The position numbers and the translations under genes were made by a program. Below the pieces are notes generated by a model that ran no database searches, had not been told where the DNA came from, and saw only the letters and a list, made by a program, of their open reading frames with translations. A stretch of DNA of 15,387 nucleotides. It comes from CAYQZD01 sp964421875 (GTDB taxonomy: Bacteria > Electryoneota > Tariuqbacteria > Tariuqbacterales > Tariuqbacteraceae). Positions 13,156 to 15,387 of this stretch are shown in pieces (the stretch's first letter is position 1; every line of letters begins with the position of its first letter). Location: NCBI GenBank assembly GCA_964421875.1, contig CAYQZD010000090.1, positions 1 through 15,387 of the forward strand, read 5' to 3'.

Positions 13156-14159
13156 ACCGAAGACTGATTCGTTACAGATTCCAAAGGCTGAAACTCAATG
13201 CGCCGCAATTCGTCACTGCGCTCTCGACCGCCTGGGCGCTCCTGCGATGGAAACTGTTCCGGCGCTACCGCGCCGCGGATACGCCGCTGGCGCTGATGAT
13301 TGAACCGACCAACCGTTGCAACTTCAACTGCCCCCTGTGCGACCGCGGGACGGGGAAACTGACCCGCCCCGAAGGCTCGATGAGCCTGGAGGATTTCGAG
13401 CGCATCTTAGAGGGCGCGGGGCGGGGGCTTAAATTGCTGCTGTTGTGGAATCAGGGCGAACCTCTGCTGAATAAGCAGTTCGGAGAGATGGCGCGGGCGG
13501 CGAAACGGCGGGGAGTTTTCTGCGCAGCCAGCACCAATGGTTCACTGCTGAGGCGCAAGGCGGAGGAGATTTTGGACTCGGGCTTAGACGAGTTGATAGT
13601 GTCGCTGGACGGAGCCACAGCCGAAAGCTACAACCGCTACCGCCGCGGAGGCGATTTTGAGGATATCCTAAACGGAATCAGGCATCTGGTGGAAAAACGC
13701 GGGAAGAGGCTCGCTCCACTGATTTCATTACAATTCCTGCTTTTGAAGGACAATATTGGCGAAATCGAGGATTTCAAGCGGCTGGTGAAAAACCTGGGGG
13801 CGGACCGGGCGCTGTGGAAAACGGTGCAGGTTTCCGACGAAACCCAAGCCGCGGAGTTTCTCCCCCAAGACGCCGCATATTCCCGCTACCGGAATCCGCT
13901 GAATCGAGAGTTGAAACGAACCCGCCGCGACTGCCGCAGACTGCTATACAGCGCGGTGGTCGATTGGAACGGGAATATGGTCCCCTGCTGTTTCGATAAG
14001 GATGAGGCCTTCGTGGTGGGAAATGCGCTGGAATCGGATTTCAAAAGTGTGTGGAAGGGAGCCAAGTTCAACTCCTTTCGCGCGAAGATAGCTGAAGGTA
14101 GATTGCCCGCAATGTGCCATAACTGCACGGAGGGAATTGAACAGCTATTCGTCAAGTAG
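13152..14159 (+). CDS. Radical SAM protein with SPASM-like C-terminal cluster
   Basis: 335 residues from a TTG at 13152 that overlaps the preceding stop as TTGA. The radical SAM cluster motif C56-xxx-C60-xx-C63 follows MIEPTNR, the usual entry strand. NQGEPLL (100-106) and STNGSLL (127-133) are the SAM-binding GGE-like and downstream motifs. The C-terminal part holds C261, C279-C280, C322 and C325, set in VDWNGNMVPCCFDKDE and MCHNC, which resembles a SPASM/twitch auxiliary [4Fe-4S] domain. Such proteins modify peptides, sugars or cofactors. Coupling with a membrane glycosyltransferase suggests a sugar or lipid substrate rather than a peptide, and no small precursor-peptide gene is visible nearby. 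Domain call strong; function unknown. Confidence 0.9.
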   Translation: MNRRLIRYRFQRLKLNAPQFVTALSTAWALLRWKLFRRYRAADTPLALMIEPTNRCNFNCPLCDRGTGKLTRPEGSMSLEDFERILEGAGRGLKLLLLWNQGEPLLNKQFGEMARAAKRRGVFCAASTNGSLLRRKAEEILDSGLDELIVSLDGATAESYNRYRRGGDFEDILNGIRHLVEKRGKRLAPLISLQFLLLKDNIGEIEDFKRLVKNLGADRALWKTVQVSDETQAAEFLPQDAAYSRYRNPLNRELKRTRRDCRRLLYSAVVDWNGNMVPCCFDKDEAFVVGNALESDFKSVWKGAKFNSFRAKIAEGRLPAMCHNCTEGIEQLFVK

Positions 14160-14207
14160 GCGGGAGGGTTAAAGGGATTATTCATGATATGCGTCAAGTC
14201 CAGGATT

Positions 14208-14280
14208 GTAGGGGGCTTGATTCATCAAGCCCGAATTTAAGCGATTTCAGAACAATGGATTTGATAAATCAAATCCCTAC
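14208..14280. repeat. Two-hairpin palindromic element bounded by GTAGGG / CCCTAC
   Basis: Outer inverted repeats GTAGGG (14208-14213) and CCCTAC (14275-14280) enclose two perfect 9-bp hairpins. These are GGGCTTGAT-TC-ATCAAGCCC (14213-14232) and GGATTTGAT-AA-ATCAAATCC (14257-14276). The lead resembles the single-hairpin element at 3703-3730. It is non-coding and lies between the radical SAM and LPG-synthase-TM genes. Confidence 0.75.
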
Positions 14281-14287
14281 TTTCCCC

Positions 14288-14327
14288 GTAAAGTCAGGTC
14301 ATTAGTGAAACGGAGACCTGACTTTAC
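14288..14327. repeat. Perfect 13-bp inverted repeat with 14-base loop
   Basis: GTAAAGTCAGGTC (14288-14300) and GACCTGACTTTAC (14315-14327) are exact complements. The hairpin ends 35 bases before the next gene, so it could be a 5' leader structure or operator. No T-tract follows, so it is not a classical terminator. Its position directly beside the GTAGGG element suggests that it belongs to the same class of dispersed repeats. Confidence 0.65.
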
Positions 14328-14362
14328 CGCAAACTATTCACGCGTCGTTTGAAAGATAATAC

Positions 14363-15301
14363 ATGGCTCGCAATAAAGTATTCTGGGCGGTAAAGCTCAT
14401 CATCACTCTGGTTATCCTTTTTATTCTGCTGAATAAGGTTAAACCGGGGGAAATTTTGGAGGCTCTGCGCAACGCCAAACTCGGTTTCGCCCTGGGAGCG
14501 GCGCTGCTCCTTCCCGTGAATATCGGTCTGCAGTATCTGCGGTGGCGGTTGCTGCTGGTTACTTTGAAACCTCAGACCGGTTTCAGTGAAATTATGGGCT
14601 CCCTGTTGGTGGGAATCACCCTGGGCTTAGCCACGCCGGGACGGCTGGGGGAACTGGGGCGGGCTTTCGCTATCAACGATGTGGACCGGCTTCAAGTGCT
14701 AGGACTGTCGCTGGCGGATAAGTTTTACGCTATAAGCTGCGCCGCGCTCTTCGGAGGATTAGCGATACTGTCTTTACCGGGGATGGTCTTCGATTTGAAT
14801 CCCTATATCATCGTCTCGCTGGGGATATTTTACGCTGTGGGCGCTTTCATCATCCTCTACCTGGCAACCCATCCCGGTTTCGTGCGCGGAGCGCTCTACA
14901 GCGTAAGCCTAATGCTGCCCAAGCGTGACAAAATGAAAGCGCTGGTAACTTGTCTGGATGGAATCAATCCCCGGCGCGCGCGGACCGTGCTTTTAGTATC
15001 CGTGCTCTTCTTTTTCACTTACATACTGCAATTTTACCTTTTGACCAGAGCTTTTGGCGATTTGGGTTTATTAGAAGGTATGCGGGGACTCCCCGCAGTG
15101 ATATTCACCAAGACTTTCCTTCCCATATCAATCGGAGGACTGGGAGTGGGTGAGACTATGGCAGTATACATCCTGGACTTTTTCGGGGTCGATTCCGCAG
15201 CGGCTTTCAACGCCTCACTCACCCTGTTCGCGCTGAATATTCTGCTTCCGGGTATCGTTGGATTCTTCTTCATACCAAAGCTGAATTTCCGGCGGAAATA
15301 G
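14363..15301 (+). CDS. LPG-synthase-TM / UPF0104-family integral membrane protein
   Basis: 312 residues with about eight membrane segments. The first is at 7-24 and the last at about 284-304. Conserved family turns are visible: TLGLATPGRLGELGRAF (86-102) and PISIGGLGVGETMAVY (254-269), with arginine and glutamate residues inside the membrane regions. This is the transmembrane, flippase-like part of lysylphosphatidylglycerol synthases (MprF), without the cytoplasmic aminoacyl-transfer domain. Stand-alone members are widespread and often sit beside glycosyltransferases, consistent with lipid or lipid-linked glycan handling. The ATG has only a weak upstream AAAGA. The preceding gap is repeat-filled, so it may have its own promoter. 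The specific substrate is unknown. Confidence 0.85.
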   Translation: MARNKVFWAVKLIITLVILFILLNKVKPGEILEALRNAKLGFALGAALLLPVNIGLQYLRWRLLLVTLKPQTGFSEIMGSLLVGITLGLATPGRLGELGRAFAINDVDRLQVLGLSLADKFYAISCAALFGGLAILSLPGMVFDLNPYIIVSLGIFYAVGAFIILYLATHPGFVRGALYSVSLMLPKRDKMKALVTCLDGINPRRARTVLLVSVLFFFTYILQFYLLTRAFGDLGLLEGMRGLPAVIFTKTFLPISIGGLGVGETMAVYILDFFGVDSAAAFNASLTLFALNILLPGIVGFFFIPKLNFRRK

Positions 15302-15340
15302 TAATCCGCGCTCTTGTTCTCATAAGCTGTAGCACTATTG

Positions 15341-15358
15341 TCCCAAAGAATTTTGGGA
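15341..15358 (+). terminator. Possible weak hairpin terminator
   Basis: TCCCAAA-GAAT-TTTGGGA is a perfect 7-bp stem, 40 bases after the stop of the membrane protein. The following sequence is only modestly T-rich, so termination strength is doubtful. Confidence 0.3.
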
Positions 15359-15387
15359 AGTTCATTACAAGTTATTGAATATAATAT

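Overview
The window reads as a piece of a metagenome-assembled genome from an uncultured, probably anaerobic bacterium. There is a 10-N gap at 233-242, and gene-dense coding DNA alternates with AT-rich intergenic gaps that carry dispersed palindromic repeats. Oxygen-sensitive chemistry dominates: a 2-hydroxyacyl-CoA dehydratase-type Fe-S protein pair with its ATP-driven activase, a corrinoid protein, a UroD-fold methyltransferase, a LarA-type nickel enzyme, a radical SAM protein, and a sigma-54 activator. Codon use and promoters are ordinary; the tRNA has a near-ideal sigma-70 promoter. I cannot place the phylum from sequence alone; anaerobic lineages such as Desulfobacterota or Zixibacteria-like candidate phyla would fit.

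Left part (1-2055, minus strand). A 580-residue regulator fuses a thioredoxin-type arsenate reductase/LMW phosphatase domain with all three redox cysteines to a cysteine-rich PAS domain, a sigma-54 AAA+ domain and a Fis-type helix-turn-helix. Downstream of it, a good sigma-54 promoter points out of the window to the left, and the intervening DNA holds repeated GTTAC/GTAAC half-sites. This suggests a local arsenic- or phosphoryl-stress regulon whose target genes start just off the left edge.

Middle part (2834-9431, plus strand). First comes a SAM-dependent methyltransferase of the sarcosine/dimethylglycine type, then a five-helix EamA half-transporter. Next is a block of five genes in which every junction overlaps: corrinoid protein, two 2-hydroxyacyl-CoA-dehydratase-like subunits, a MtaA/CmuA-like zinc methyltransferase of UroD fold, and a BcrAD/HgdC-type activase ATPase. 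I propose that this block is one corrinoid-dependent methyl-transfer system in which an ATP-driven low-potential Fe-S reductase either re-activates the cobalt centre or reduces the substrate. This is the most interesting object in the window. A tRNA-Phe with its own promoter and a strong terminator closes the block.

Right part (9473-15301). A minus-strand pair encodes a LarA-family nickel racemase-like enzyme followed by a spermidine-synthase-fold methyl/aminopropyltransferase-like protein. On the plus strand, a membrane glycosyltransferase is translationally coupled to a radical SAM/SPASM-type protein. After a repeat-rich gap comes an LPG-synthase-TM (UPF0104) membrane protein, so this end looks like envelope or lipid/glycan biosynthesis.

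The gaps at 2056-2833, 3641-3801, 11586-12036 and 14160-14362 each hold palindromic repeats of at least three sequence families.
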